From Lysinibacillus_B sp042920265 (GTDB taxonomy: Bacteria; Bacillota; Bacilli; Bacillales_A; Planococcaceae), in contig NZ_JBDQZI010000001.1 in assembly GCF_042920265.1 (NCBI RefSeq), positions 372,001 to 436,000 on the forward strand: 64,000 bases of DNA. The letters run 5' to 3'. The stretch's first letter is position 1; every line of letters starts with the position of its first letter. Shown here in pieces: positions 1 through 8,289 of the stretch. Made by a program: the position numbers and the translations under genes. Under the pieces are notes generated by a model, which was not told where the DNA came from, ran no database searches, and was given only the letters and a program-made list of their open reading frames with translations.

Positions 1-2
1 CA

Positions 3-434
3 GATGAAGGAACAGGTCTTGAAAAAGGGGATACACCGCCTCAATTTAAACTGGAGACATTAAACGGGGAGCCATTAAGCTTACAGGATGTAAAAGGGAA
101 AAAAGTAATTTTGAATTTCTGGGCTACGTGGTGTGATCCTTGCCGCGAAGAGATGCCTGTATTTGAAGCGTATGATGCCAAACACGAAGATGTCATTGTG
201 TTAGCCGTGAATATAACAAAGAAAGACGTCAAGGTTGAAAAAATCGCCCAGTTTGTCGATGACTACGGTTTAACATTCCCGATTTTACTGGATGAAACCG
301 ATGATGTGTCAAAAGCGTATGAAGTCATCACTATTCCAAGTACATATTTTTTAGATGAAGAAGGTATTATTCAAATGAAGATTAACGGTTCGATTGATGA
401 AACGATGCTAGATTTGTATGTAGGGCAATTGTAG
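3..434 (+). CDS. TlpA/ResA-like thiol-disulfide oxidoreductase (5' end missing)
   Basis: The reading frame is open from the window edge (first full codon at base 3), so the N-terminus, including any membrane anchor, is outside the window. The visible 143 residues form a thioredoxin-like fold of the AhpC-TSA/Redoxin kind: a PQFKLETLNG-type strand, then the active-site WATWCDPC with the CDPC redox pair at about visible residues 42-49, and a late cis-Pro loop (TIPSTYFLD). Family members are membrane-tethered extracytoplasmic thiol reductants used in cytochrome c or spore-envelope maturation (ResA, StoA). Which paralogue this is cannot be told without the N-terminus; a second ResA-type gene starts at 63817. 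A terminator follows at 498-525. Confidence 0.85.
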   Translation, partial: DEGTGLEKGDTPPQFKLETLNGEPLSLQDVKGKKVILNFWATWCDPCREEMPVFEAYDAKHEDVIVLAVNITKKDVKVEKIAQFVDDYGLTFPILLDETDDVSKAYEVITIPSTYFLDEEGIIQMKINGSIDETMLDLYVGQL

Positions 435-497
435 AAATGTTAGGAATTGGCTTTAACGGTCACGCTTGCATCCTTCTATAGAAGAACATTATCATTC

Positions 498-525
498 AAT
501 GCATCTATTGTGGATGCATTTTTTT
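498..525 (+). terminator. Intrinsic terminator after the TlpA-like gene
   Basis: AATGCATC and GATGCATT pair as an 8-bp stem around a 7-base loop and are followed by a run of T. It separates the oxidoreductase gene from glnR. Confidence 0.8.
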
Positions 526-599
526 ATGGGTGAAATATATAGGGACAATGCAAATAATTTTCTATTTTATGCACCTTTTTAGGTGTGTTTTCTTATTAG

Positions 600-616
600 T
601 GTTAGTTTTTCTAACA
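600..616 (+). promoter_or_regulatory. GlnR/TnrA operator of the glnRA operon
   Basis: TGTTAGTTTTTCTAACA is a perfect match to the Bacillus GlnR/TnrA consensus TGTNA-N7-TNACA. It lies immediately upstream of the -35 box of the glnR promoter, the expected place for nitrogen-dependent autorepression of glnRA. Confidence 0.92.
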
Positions 617-621
617 TACCG

Positions 622-650
622 TTGACATCGTTCATCACAGGGAGTAATAT
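622..650 (+). promoter_or_regulatory. Sigma-A promoter of glnRA
   Basis: TTGACA (622-627), 17-bp spacer, TAATAT (645-650). Only 22 bp separate the -10 box from the glnR start codon at 673, and a GGGAGGTGG ribosome site lies between. Confidence 0.9.
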
Positions 651-672
651 AGCGGTAAGGGAGGTGGATGAA

Positions 673-1053
673 ATGAGTAGTGAAATTCGTAGAACAATGC
701 CGCTTTTACCGATTAGTATTGTGATGCAATTAACGGATTTAACAGCGCGTCAAATTCGCTATTACGAAGAGCATGATTTAATCCAGCCGCACCGTACTGA
801 AGGAAATCGACGCATGTTTAGCTTAAATGATGTCGATACTTTACTTGAAATTAAAGATATGCTTGAGCAAGGCGTGAACATGGCGGGCATTAAAAAAGTG
901 TTTGCTATGAAAAATGACCCAACTGTACAAGGGGCAGCAAAAGAAATTTCAGATGCCGAATTGCGAAAAATTTTACGAGAAGAGATGCGTCAAGCACAGC
1001 GCATGCAAACAACTTCTCTACGACAAGGAAATTTATCACGCTTTTATCAATAA
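673..1053 (+). CDS. glnR: HTH-type nitrogen regulator GlnR (MerR family)
   Basis: 126 residues. GlnR represses glnRA and other nitrogen genes in rich nitrogen, and is activated by feedback-inhibited glutamine synthetase. The MerR-type winged HTH occupies about residues 15-85, with the family signature LTARQIRYYEEHDLI; the C-terminal tail (after about residue 100) is the region that senses GlnA. The open frame extends upstream to 583, but the ATG at 673 follows a strong GGAGGTGG site and gives the N-terminus expected from B. subtilis (MS..IRR.MPL.PI.IVMQLTDLTARQ). The upstream extension would run through the promoter and is rejected. It sits 62 bp before glnA in the classic operon order. Confidence 0.95.
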   Translation: MSSEIRRTMPLLPISIVMQLTDLTARQIRYYEEHDLIQPHRTEGNRRMFSLNDVDTLLEIKDMLEQGVNMAGIKKVFAMKNDPTVQGAAKEISDAELRKILREEMRQAQRMQTTSLRQGNLSRFYQ

Positions 1054-1115
1054 AGTGTGTGAATTATACATGAGGGATATCCTCGAAGGCTAAACATTTT
1101 TAGGAGAGTGGAATT

Positions 1116-2450
1116 GTGGGTAAATACACAAAAGAAGACATTAAACGTCTTGTACAAGAACAAGAAGTAAAATTCATTCGTTTACAGTTTACAGACATTT
1201 TAGGGACAATCAAAAACGTTGAGATTCCAGTAAGCCAATTAGACAAAGCATTAGACAATAAAATGATGTTCGATGGCTCTTCAATCGAAGGTTTTGTACG
1301 TATTGAAGAATCAGATATGTATCTATTCCCTGATTATGATACATTTATGATTTTCCCATGGACTGCTACAAAAGGCAAAGTAGCACGTCTTATTTGTGAC
1401 ATCGCACGTCCGGACGGCACACCATTTGCTGGGGATCCACGTTCAAACTTAAAACGTCTGTTAAAGGAAATGGAAGAATTAGGTTTTACGAACTTCAACT
1501 TAGGGCCTGAGCCGGAGTTCTTCTTATTCAAATTAGATGAAAAAGGCGAGCCAACTTTAGAAGTAAACGACCATGGCGGTTACTTCGACTTAGCACCGAC
1601 TGACCTGGGTGAAAACTGTCGTCGTGATATCGTATTAGAGCTAGAAGAAATGGGCTTTGAAATCGAAGCATCTCACCATGAAGTAGCACCGGGACAACAC
1701 GAAATCGACTTTAAGTATGCGGACGCTGTATCAGCATGTGACAATATCCAAACGTTCAAGCTTGTTGTAAAAACAATTGCGCGTAAGCACGGCTTACATG
1801 CAACGTTTATGCCAAAACCGTTATTCGGCGAAGCAGGTTCAGGAATGCACTTTAACGTGTCTTTATTTAAAGGGAAAGAAAATGCGTTCTATGATGAAGC
1901 GACAGAACTTGGTTTATCTGAAACAGCGACGCAATTTATGGCAGGTGTGCTTGCACACGTGAAAGGCTTCACGGCTGTTATTAACCCAACAATTAACTCT
2001 TACAAACGTTTAGTACCAGGTTATGAAGCGCCATGTTACGTAGCATGGTCAGCGCAAAATCGTTCACCACTTATTCGTATCCCATCTTCTCGCGGTGTAT
2101 CAACACGTGTAGAGGTGCGCTCAGTGGATCCATCTGCTAATCCGTACTTAGCAATGGCTGTTATTTTAGAAGCGGGTCTTGAAGGAATTCGTCAAAAAAT
2201 GACACCACCAGCAGCGATTAACCGCAACATTTATGTAATGAGCGAAGAAGAGCGTAAAGCAAACGGAATCGACAACTTACCAGTATCTTTAGATGAAGCA
2301 TTAAAATTATTAGCTGAAGATGAAGTTGTAAAAAATGCTTTAGGCGAACACATTTACGAAAACTTCAAAGAAGCAAAAGAAATCGAATGTGAAATGTTCC
2401 GTACACAAGTACACCAATGGGAACGTGACATGTACATGAAAATGTACTAA
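1116..2450 (+). CDS. glnA: Glutamine synthetase, type I-alpha
   Basis: 444 residues, the usual length for the Bacillus enzyme (glutamate + NH3 + ATP to glutamine). It starts at GTG 1116 after TAGGAGAG. The family motifs are all present: the beta-grasp N-terminus (FTDILGTIKNVEIPVS), the DGSSIEGF loop, the metal ligands in GPEPEFFLF, the ATP-site stretch around NPTINSYKRLVPGYEAP, and the adenylylation-region equivalent without the enterobacterial Tyr context, as usual in Gram-positives. It is near-identical in layout to B. subtilis GlnA, including the residues used for GlnR/TnrA feedback. Last gene of the operon; a terminator follows. Confidence 0.97.
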   Translation: MGKYTKEDIKRLVQEQEVKFIRLQFTDILGTIKNVEIPVSQLDKALDNKMMFDGSSIEGFVRIEESDMYLFPDYDTFMIFPWTATKGKVARLICDIARPDGTPFAGDPRSNLKRLLKEMEELGFTNFNLGPEPEFFLFKLDEKGEPTLEVNDHGGYFDLAPTDLGENCRRDIVLELEEMGFEIEASHHEVAPGQHEIDFKYADAVSACDNIQTFKLVVKTIARKHGLHATFMPKPLFGEAGSGMHFNVSLFKGKENAFYDEATELGLSETATQFMAGVLAHVKGFTAVINPTINSYKRLVPGYEAPCYVAWSAQNRSPLIRIPSSRGVSTRVEVRSVDPSANPYLAMAVILEAGLEGIRQKMTPPAAINRNIYVMSEEERKANGIDNLPVSLDEALKLLAEDEVVKNALGEHIYENFKEAKEIECEMFRTQVHQWERDMYMKMY

Positions 2451-2455
2451 TAAGA

Positions 2456-2490
2456 AAAGCGTTGAGGCTCTAGGGCTTCAACGCTTTTTA
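2456..2490 (+). terminator. glnRA terminator
   Basis: AAGCGTTGA (2457-2465) pairs with TCAACGCTT (2478-2486) and is followed by TTTTTA. Confidence 0.88.
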
Positions 2491-2504
2491 TTGTAGTTTA
2501 GACA

Positions 2505-2566
2505 TAAAAAAAGAAAGCTACGGCGGTAACCGTAGCTATGATTTAGGCAACCCTTTGATTGCGTCT
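2505..2566 (-). ncRNA. Putative small RNA of two hairpins with its own promoter and terminator
   Basis: Read on the minus strand, a good promoter (2572-2600) should start transcription near 2566. About 60 nt later the RNA ends in a strong hairpin (8 bp, arms 2516-2523 and 2530-2537, AGCTACGG/CCGTAGCT) followed by a T-rich run. A first hairpin, GCAATC-AAAG-GGTTGC, lies 8 nt upstream of it, separated by CTAAATCA. No ORF fits. The order GACGCAA, hairpin, GCCTAA, GCTACGG-TTACC recalls the 3' half of a class I cyclic-di-GMP aptamer, but the first half of that aptamer is absent, so this is resemblance only. It faces glnA with no downstream gene of its own. Confidence 0.5.
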
Positions 2567-2571
2567 TTTCT

Positions 2572-2600
2572 ATTATATCAGAAAAATATCTGGATGAGAA
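2572..2600 (-). promoter_or_regulatory. Promoter of the putative small RNA
   Basis: On the minus strand: TTCTCA (2600-2595), 17-bp spacer, perfect TATAAT (2577-2572). Confidence 0.55.
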
Positions 2601-2676
2601 TACAAAAATTAAAAATAACCGTTCATGGAAATTTTTATCGTTCATATGATGGTATGTAAACTGCAATGAATGATTA

Positions 2677-2717
2677 TAAAAGTGTAAATTTACACTTTTA
2701 AAGATATTTGGTATAAT
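2677..2717 (+). promoter_or_regulatory. Promoter overlapped by a 24-bp perfect palindrome (probable operator)
   Basis: A perfect palindrome spans 2677-2700 (half-site TAAAAGTGTAAA). It contains the -35 box TTTACA (2689-2694), which sits 17 bp from TATAAT (2712-2717). A dimeric repressor bound here would block the promoter of the DUF2339 gene. The regulator is not identified. Confidence 0.7.
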
Positions 2718-2750
2718 GTAATAAAATTCAAATGGATTGCAGGTGACAGG

Positions 2751-4853
2751 ATGGATAGAGAGTTAGAACGGCGCGTTGAAATGTTGGAGGAGGAAGTCAG
2801 AAGTTTAAAGCAAGAGCTCTCTCAATTAAAACGTGAGACTAATGAAACATCATATGAGCCATCTCCAATAAAAAGTACCGTGTCCCAGTTAAAAAAGGTG
2901 ATATTTGAGCAACCAATGATGACAATAGAACGAAATGAGTCTGCTCCTACACTGAAAAAAGAACAGCCACCGGCAAAGCCGAAACGTTCTTTAGAGGAAA
3001 CCATTACATGGGCACTCCCGAAAGTATTTACGGTCATTCTCGTGCTTGGGGTACTTTGGGGATTAAAATTAGTGAGTGAATACGGCTATTTATCGGACGG
3101 CGTAAAAATTCTCCTTGCGTATGCTTTGTCTATCGGATTAATCGTGTTACCTTATGTACTAGAAAAAAAGCAAAAGAGTTCACCGGCGGTTATTATTTCG
3201 CTCTATGGTGGCGCATTTATGATTGGGATATTAACGACGGCAGCAGGCACGATTTTGTATGAGATTATCAGTCTGTCTACAGCGCTCGTTATTGCCATTC
3301 TTTATATTGTTTATGGAATTGTCATTAGTTATTACAAAGCGAATGAAGTATTAACGATTTTTGTCATTTTTACGTCGCTCTTACTACCTTATTTACTAGA
3401 ATATATGGACTTTAGCGAGTTGCTCATTATTCAATTTGTCGTTCTTTTATTTGCAGTCATTCAATTCGTGATTGTGAAGCATAGCCAGCAAATCGCGCTA
3501 TATGTTACAACGGCCTTTACGTTGTTATCAGCTTTAGGGTTATGGGGGCTAAGTGAACAGGTCGACATGTATTTTGCGGTGGGGATTCTTTTCATTGTCA
3601 CGCTATTTCTCTATAGCTGGTGGAGGTTATATGATACAGAAAGTAAATGGAAAGCGACACAGGAAGGGTTGTTATTTAGCTATAATGTGTTTGTGTTACT
3701 CTTATTATGGGTCGTAATAAATCAGCATGTATTTGATACAGTGATTTTCCTCATTATGCTGACTATTTTTGCTGTGACGGCTGTTGTTGCGTATAAGGAG
3801 CAACGCCCGCAAGTAGTCGATGTGGCAGCAACTGTAGCATTTCTTTCGCTAACCTTTACGCTATTTACGTTTAGCTTGTCTTATGAAATGGATATGCTTT
3901 TACATGGTTTGGTTGTATTTGTTGGCATGATGCTCGCGTTACGATTACGCGCAACGATTATGAAAGTGACGTACAGCTTTGCGTTTTTCATCGTGACGAT
4001 GATAACAATGGCGATGAGTGATGTGGATCCATTTTTTACATTAAGTCATCTATCCCTTGTTATGTTACTGCTATATTTCATCGCCATCTATATGTATGTC
4101 AAACAGCCAAAGCACAATCTGACTCGTTTTGAAGTGCGGATGGAGAAGGCGCATGTTGACGATATTTTGCCGGTTGTGATAACCGTGTATTTTATAAGTT
4201 ATGTAGTCAACCTAGACTATGCCTATATGTCGACAGTCGGGAATGTACCTTATGTAGCTTTTATAGCGCTTGCTTTGTTGCTTGTAGCATCCTTTTTTAT
4301 GCCGGAAAAATGGATGGGGCGATTTTTTGTTATCGCGCTTGTATTCGGAAATCTGATGGCGGTCATGGTCGTATTGCTGACGGGCTATTATTATGAAGCG
4401 GTTTGGCAATTGAATTTCCTGACAAGAGGCGTGTATGTAGCGGTACTACTTAGCGTGCTTGCAGACTTTTATCGTAGTGGGCGCATTTATAAGCGATGGG
4501 AAGGGGCTCTTGCTGAAAAAATCGAGCAGCTGATGAATGCGGGCATTGTATTATTTATTGTATTAATGATGAGTGTGTTTTCATTATTGTATAATAGTAG
4601 TTTAGTAGACTATGCCGTTGCGGTGACAGGAAATACGATGACGATTTTTGCGGTTGCCAGCATTACGCTCATGCTTGGTGCGAAAAGAAGTTGGCGAGAT
4701 GTGAAAATCATGGGCTTTGTTCTCCTTGGAATCGGCATCTTTAAGTTAATCTTCTTTGACTTATCTGCACTCGATTTACTCGTTCGCTCTGCGTTATTTA
4801 TTGTCATTGGTGGCGTCGGGCTGCTGTTATCGAATCGATTGTTACGAAAATAA
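2751..4853 (+). CDS. DUF2339 family multi-spanning membrane protein
   Basis: 700 residues. Residues 1-30 form a charged heptad-like coiled coil (ELERRVEMLEEEVRSLKQEL). A polar linker follows to about residue 85. The rest is a near-continuous series of hydrophobic segments, about 20 or more, ending in a short RLLRK tail. This architecture, coiled coil then many TM helices, matches the DUF2339 family, whose function is not established. It is transcribed alone from a palindrome-controlled promoter and ends in a strong terminator, so no partner gene hints at its job. Confidence 0.8.
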   Translation: MDRELERRVEMLEEEVRSLKQELSQLKRETNETSYEPSPIKSTVSQLKKVIFEQPMMTIERNESAPTLKKEQPPAKPKRSLEETITWALPKVFTVILVLGVLWGLKLVSEYGYLSDGVKILLAYALSIGLIVLPYVLEKKQKSSPAVIISLYGGAFMIGILTTAAGTILYEIISLSTALVIAILYIVYGIVISYYKANEVLTIFVIFTSLLLPYLLEYMDFSELLIIQFVVLLFAVIQFVIVKHSQQIALYVTTAFTLLSALGLWGLSEQVDMYFAVGILFIVTLFLYSWWRLYDTESKWKATQEGLLFSYNVFVLLLLWVVINQHVFDTVIFLIMLTIFAVTAVVAYKEQRPQVVDVAATVAFLSLTFTLFTFSLSYEMDMLLHGLVVFVGMMLALRLRATIMKVTYSFAFFIVTMITMAMSDVDPFFTLSHLSLVMLLLYFIAIYMYVKQPKHNLTRFEVRMEKAHVDDILPVVITVYFISYVVNLDYAYMSTVGNVPYVAFIALALLLVASFFMPEKWMGRFFVIALVFGNLMAVMVVLLTGYYYEAVWQLNFLTRGVYVAVLLSVLADFYRSGRIYKRWEGALAEKIEQLMNAGIVLFIVLMMSVFSLLYNSSLVDYAVAVTGNTMTIFAVASITLMLGAKRSWRDVKIMGFVLLGIGIFKLIFFDLSALDLLVRSALFIVIGGVGLLLSNRLLRK

Positions 4854-4857
4854 ATGT

Positions 4858-4888
4858 AACCGTGGTGATTTTTTGCCACGGTTTTATT
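4858..4888 (+). terminator. Terminator after the DUF2339 gene
   Basis: AACCGTGG and CCACGGTT flank a T-rich loop and are followed by TTATTTTT. Confidence 0.85.
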
Positions 4889-4996
4889 TTTGAGTAGGAA
4901 TTAGGGAAGTAAACCTAAGAACCTTGGATAATTTTTGGGGTGAGAGAATTTTTTAGGATAGTATTGAAACGTGAAAAAGGCGAATCGGCAAAATGC

Positions 4997-5077
4997 ATAT
5001 ACAACTTAATTAAAAATATGTGACAACATAAGGGTGCAAAGTCCCGGTTTACACTTATTTTGAGATAAGTTGTATAT
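4997..5077. repeat. Inverted repeat in a 640-bp gene-free stretch
   Basis: The arms ATATACAACTTA (4997-5008) and TAAGTTGTATAT (5066-5077) are perfect complements around a 57-bp loop. The gene-free interval 4889-5526 holds no other convincing feature: a 72-codon minus-strand frame at 5144-5362 lacks a ribosome site and any recognisable domain. A structured leader or the footprint of a small mobile element are both possible. Confidence 0.45.
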
Positions 5078-5526
5078 CAAAATCGGTCGTTTGCATAATG
5101 GCTGTTTTTTTGAGTGCTGATACAAAAGAAGGTGCACATTTTTTCAGCGATGGCGCGGTGGAAAGGGATTTAGAAAATATACCATGGGCAAAACCTTCGC
5201 AGTTAAGGATACAAATCGTGCTATTTTTTGAATGAAAACGGTTAAAAAATATCGGTTTTTTCGTGTAGTTGGCTCACCTGGTAGTAAGCTTATTGTCCTA
5301 GTTGTTTTGAAGGTTAACAGAAAAAACGGGTCAGTGAAAGGTGATTTTCCATCGTTTTTCACTCATTTTTGACGTAAATTCGATGCTTTTTCCCCGTAAT
5401 GCATCCGAAGAAAATTATATGAATAGCACAAATTTACGTTCACTTAACAAAATACTAAAAGAACGATGCTTGTAACAGGTGAAAAAGTTCACTAGACTAT
5501 AAGTATCGAATGGATGTGGAGGGGAA

Positions 5527-6075
5527 ATGATGAGAAAAAGCATTGCAATCGACATGGACCAAGTGTTAGCCAATAGTTACAAGAAAATGGTCGTGGCGTA
5601 TAATGAGGCATTTGGCGAATCTTTAACAGAAGAGGAATTTTTACAGGGCACAAGAAAAAGCCTGGATCCATCGAAAGAAAAGCGATTTTTCGAACTGTTA
5701 AATGAACCGTCTTTTTTCAGAGATTTTGAAGTGCTTGACCTTGATTCGATTGAAGTGGTACGACAATTAAACAATCAGTTTGATGTCTATATTGCAACAG
5801 CAGCCATGGATGTGCCCGGCTCATTTCATGCAAAATACGAATGGTTACGCGAACATTTTCCATTCCTAAACCCTCAGAACTTTGTATTTTGTGGTAATAA
5901 GGCAGTCATTCATACGGATTATTTAATCGATGATAATCCACGTCAGCTCGAAGCATTTCGTGGGCAAGGGATCCTTTACGCTATGCCATACAACGAGCAT
6001 GTAGAAGGCTATGTGCGCGTACGGAATTGGAAGGAAATCGGGGAATACTTTTTAAACGTAGGCGTCGAAAAATAA
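5527..6075 (+). CDS. 5'(3')-deoxyribonucleotidase-like HAD phosphatase
   Basis: 182 residues. The N-terminal IAIDMDQVLANS carries the HAD nucleophile motif DxDxVLA (Asp8 and Asp10), and YLIDDNPRQLEAF near residue 137 is the late HAD acidic motif. Size and motifs fit the NT5C-type 5'(3')-deoxyribonucleotidase family (B. subtilis YqfW/YorS type), which dephosphorylates deoxynucleoside monophosphates in the cytosol. Two adjacent ATGs (5527, 5530) follow GGAGGGG; either may be used. Single gene between terminators. Confidence 0.8.
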   Translation: MMRKSIAIDMDQVLANSYKKMVVAYNEAFGESLTEEEFLQGTRKSLDPSKEKRFFELLNEPSFFRDFEVLDLDSIEVVRQLNNQFDVYIATAAMDVPGSFHAKYEWLREHFPFLNPQNFVFCGNKAVIHTDYLIDDNPRQLEAFRGQGILYAMPYNEHVEGYVRVRNWKEIGEYFLNVGVEK

Positions 6076-6083
6076 AGCAACAC

Positions 6084-6127
6084 AAAATGGGGGGTAGTCA
6101 GTAGAGTCTGACTACCCCCCCATTTTT
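6084..6127 (+). terminator. Strong GC-rich terminator after the nucleotidase gene
   Basis: A 17-bp stem (AAAATGGGGGGTAGTCA against its complement) and T-run TTTTT. It could work on both strands. Confidence 0.88.
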
Positions 6128-6259
6128 ACGTTTGTGGCTTAATTTACTGTATATTGAACTGAATCGGGTGATTTTAGTATGCAAAGTATTATGTACAGGC
6201 TGCCGTATGATTAAAAAAGTAATAAGCGTATACTGGATTGGCCCTAGCGCGTCACCACA

Positions 6260-6538
6260 TTATTTTCTAGGGTACTTTAGTTTATTTAGCTCTTTTGTTA
6301 AGTAGTGAACCTGCTTTTCTAGTTCTTTAAAGCGTTCCACACTAACCCCGTTGTTGGTGGGAGCACTGTCTTGTGATTGCAATTCTTCTAAAGCAATTAC
6401 GGCTGCTGTTGTCGCTAATACATCACCTAAAGTCGTTACGATACCAGCGATGACAGCTAGTTTAGCTGCGCTGTTTTCGTTCCCTTGTAGAAGCTCGTTT
6501 AGCGGATCATTGTTTTTCCCACTATTATTTCTAGCCAA
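6260..6538 (-). CDS. Small hypothetical protein with alanine-rich helix and C-terminal coiled coil
   Basis: 92 residues, TTG start at 6538 with GAAAGGAG 12 nt upstream. Residues 24-50 are a hydrophobic, alanine-rich helix (AKLAVIAGIVTTLGDVLATT) that could span or lie on the membrane. Residues 65-90 (FKELEKQVHYLTKELNKL) are heptad-like. The N-terminus is Asn/Gly-rich. I do not recognise the family. It lies on the opposite strand to its upstream neighbour and in the same direction as the minor pilins, but 300 bp and a terminator separate it from them. Confidence 0.65.
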   Translation of the reverse strand: MARNNSGKNNDPLNELLQGNENSAAKLAVIAGIVTTLGDVLATTAAVIALEELQSQDSAPTNNGVSVERFKELEKQVHYLTKELNKLKYPRK

Positions 6539-6815
6539 ACTTTAAATGCTCCTTTCATGGATGATTATTTCAGTATATGCGGTTAATTTTATGTGGTTAG
6601 GCTAGTGGTGGCAAAACGCTTTGTTAGGTTTGAATTGAAGTAAGGTATTAAAAATTCTTCTTGTGGAAAGAGAGCTATCTTTATATAAGAAGAACAAGAG
6701 AGAATTGTTTCCTAAAGAGTGGTTATTCTCTGTGCATCGTTATTTATTTTATAGAAGGATAGAGGAATGAAAATTTAATCAGATTTATACAGCGGTAGTT
6801 TTTATTCCGATAAAT

Positions 6816-6844
6816 AAAAAGGTAGGCTATAGCTCTACCTTTTT
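6816..6844 (-). terminator. Terminator of the minor-pilin operon
   Basis: AAAAAGGTAG and CTACCTTTTT form a 10-bp stem; on the minus strand the T-run follows directly. The 316-bp interval 6539-6854 holds nothing else that I can support. Confidence 0.85.
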
Positions 6845-6854
6845 ATTATATTAT

Positions 6855-7853
6855 TTAAATTTCATAAGGATTCTCAAAGTCTATAGGAGAAGTAGTGCTA
6901 GGTGGTGTAAAGTTATACGACTTACCACAAGTTTTTGAAATATCGTGACTTCTAAAATTAGGTGAATCAGCTCGTGAACCAATAGAATACTTTGGTGTAG
7001 AAAGATTATTGATATCTTTTTTGAAGCTCCCTACAATAATAATCCCTTCTGAAGCAGCAAAACAAGAACCGCCTCCGTTAAGGGTTAAATCCCCTGTTAC
7101 TACAATTGTTCCAGGGAAAATTAATTGGATATTACCGTTAGCCGTTACACTTCCGTCTATGACTAAAGTATCGGGTGCGTTAGGCATTTTAAAAATACTT
7201 TCTCGAAAATCATAAATTTTTCCTTTATTACTAGCACCATTTATTGTTATTCCATTTTTAATCTCGTTAAAATCGCGATAGTAGGTATCTGTTGCTTCTT
7301 GTCCATCTTGAATACCACCTGAATTTGTATTTGAAGTATCTTGTACATTGATGGTCTGGGTAAGTTTTCTGGAATGATTACCAATCTCTCCATTAGAAAC
7401 AATTTTTATTGTGTGAATAATTGGAGTTGTGGATGTAAATGAGTTAGTAATAGTTACTTGGTATTCTGGTATTTCGTTATTATTGGTTTTTTCAAAAATG
7501 TTTTGTGCTGAATTAATACTAGTTGGTAATGGATTCGAAGCGAATTCATTTTTATATATTGATATAAAAGGTACTTTTATATTCCCTTTTTTATCTTTGT
7601 TAGAGTCGCTGTGAAATTTTGATAATGCAGTATTATAATTGGTACTTAAAATATTTTCAATACTATGTCTTACAACGGTTAATCCTGCTTCAGCGACATA
7701 ATAAGTTGCTTGATCATCGTGTTCACTTTTTGAAAGTTTCATTGAATTTGTAGTCACTGTAAATAAGCTGATACCTAAAATACTAATCAATACTACAGTG
7801 AAAATAGCAAGTAGTGCAGTGTAACCGAATTCATTTCGTAACGCTTTGTCCAT
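6855..7853 (-). CDS. PilX-like minor pilin / pilus assembly protein
   Basis: 332 residues, ATG after GGGAGGT. Residues 8-30 (FGYTALLAIFTVVLISILGISLF) are the membrane helix; the next stretch (ATYYVAEAGLTVVRHSIENIL) is the PilX N-terminal signature also seen in Gram-positive pilus proteins. There is no classic prepilin Gly-Phe-Thr-Leu-x-Glu site, which is normal for PilX_N proteins. From about residue 200 the sequence is a run of short beta repeats (ITING, LVIDGSVTANGNI, VVTGDLTLNGG) resembling a bactofilin-like or adhesin-like right-handed beta region. That makes it much longer than Gram-negative PilX. Third gene of a minor-pilin operon; starts 1 bp after the pilW-like stop. Confidence 0.75.
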   Translation of the reverse strand: MDKALRNEFGYTALLAIFTVVLISILGISLFTVTTNSMKLSKSEHDDQATYYVAEAGLTVVRHSIENILSTNYNTALSKFHSDSNKDKKGNIKVPFISIYKNEFASNPLPTSINSAQNIFEKTNNNEIPEYQVTITNSFTSTTPIIHTIKIVSNGEIGNHSRKLTQTINVQDTSNTNSGGIQDGQEATDTYYRDFNEIKNGITINGASNKGKIYDFRESIFKMPNAPDTLVIDGSVTANGNIQLIFPGTIVVTGDLTLNGGGSCFAASEGIIIVGSFKKDINNLSTPKYSIGSRADSPNFRSHDISKTCGKSYNFTPPSTTSPIDFENPYEI

Positions 7854-7854
7854 T

Positions 7855-8289
7855 TTAATTACCTCCCCTTAAAGTGATTTCGGTAGTCAATGTCCCTTCA
7901 TTATCTGTAATTTCGATAAATACTGAATGACCGATTTTTTCTATCGTAAAATCATCAACATTCTTTGTGATGACTTCACTTCCTCGTTTCAACTCACCAT
8001 CAACCAATTGGTAACTAATAGTCGGGTCACTAGACGAATATTGAAGTGTTGCGGAAGTATTACTGGAATCTACCACTAAAAAATTCGGACTTTGTAACTT
8101 TCTTAAGTCTTTAGTAATCAATTTAAGTGCATACATTTTATCGTAGATTTGTTGTGAGTCGCTAAGTTGTTGGTTGTGTGTATTGACACTTCCGAGAATG
8201 ATGCCAGATAAAAATATAATAATAATAGAGCTAATAACAATGACTGCTAAAACTTCTACTAAAGAAATCCCTCTTTCATTTTTAATCAT
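7855..8289 (-). CDS. PilW-like minor prepilin
   Basis: 144 residues. The class III prepilin leader is MIKNERG followed by ISLVEVLAVIVISSIIIIFLSG: the cleavage site is after Gly7 and Glu+5 is present. The start at 8289 is chosen over an in-frame upstream ATG because it overlaps the stop codon of the pilV-like gene (TAATG), which implies translational coupling, and gives the normal short leader. The rest is a small beta-rich head. Minor pilins prime pilus assembly at the inner side of the membrane. Confidence 0.8.
   Translation of the reverse strand: MIKNERGISLVEVLAVIVISSIIIIFLSGIILGSVNTHNQQLSDSQQIYDKMYALKLITKDLRKLQSPNFLVVDSSNTSATLQYSSSDPTISYQLVDGELKRGSEVITKNVDDFTIEKIGHSVFIEITDNEGTLTTEITLRGGN

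Noticed and set aside
5144..5362. 72-codon minus-strand frame in the gap before the nucleotidase gene
   Set aside because: No ribosome site, low-complexity aromatic-rich translation, no domain; probably chance.
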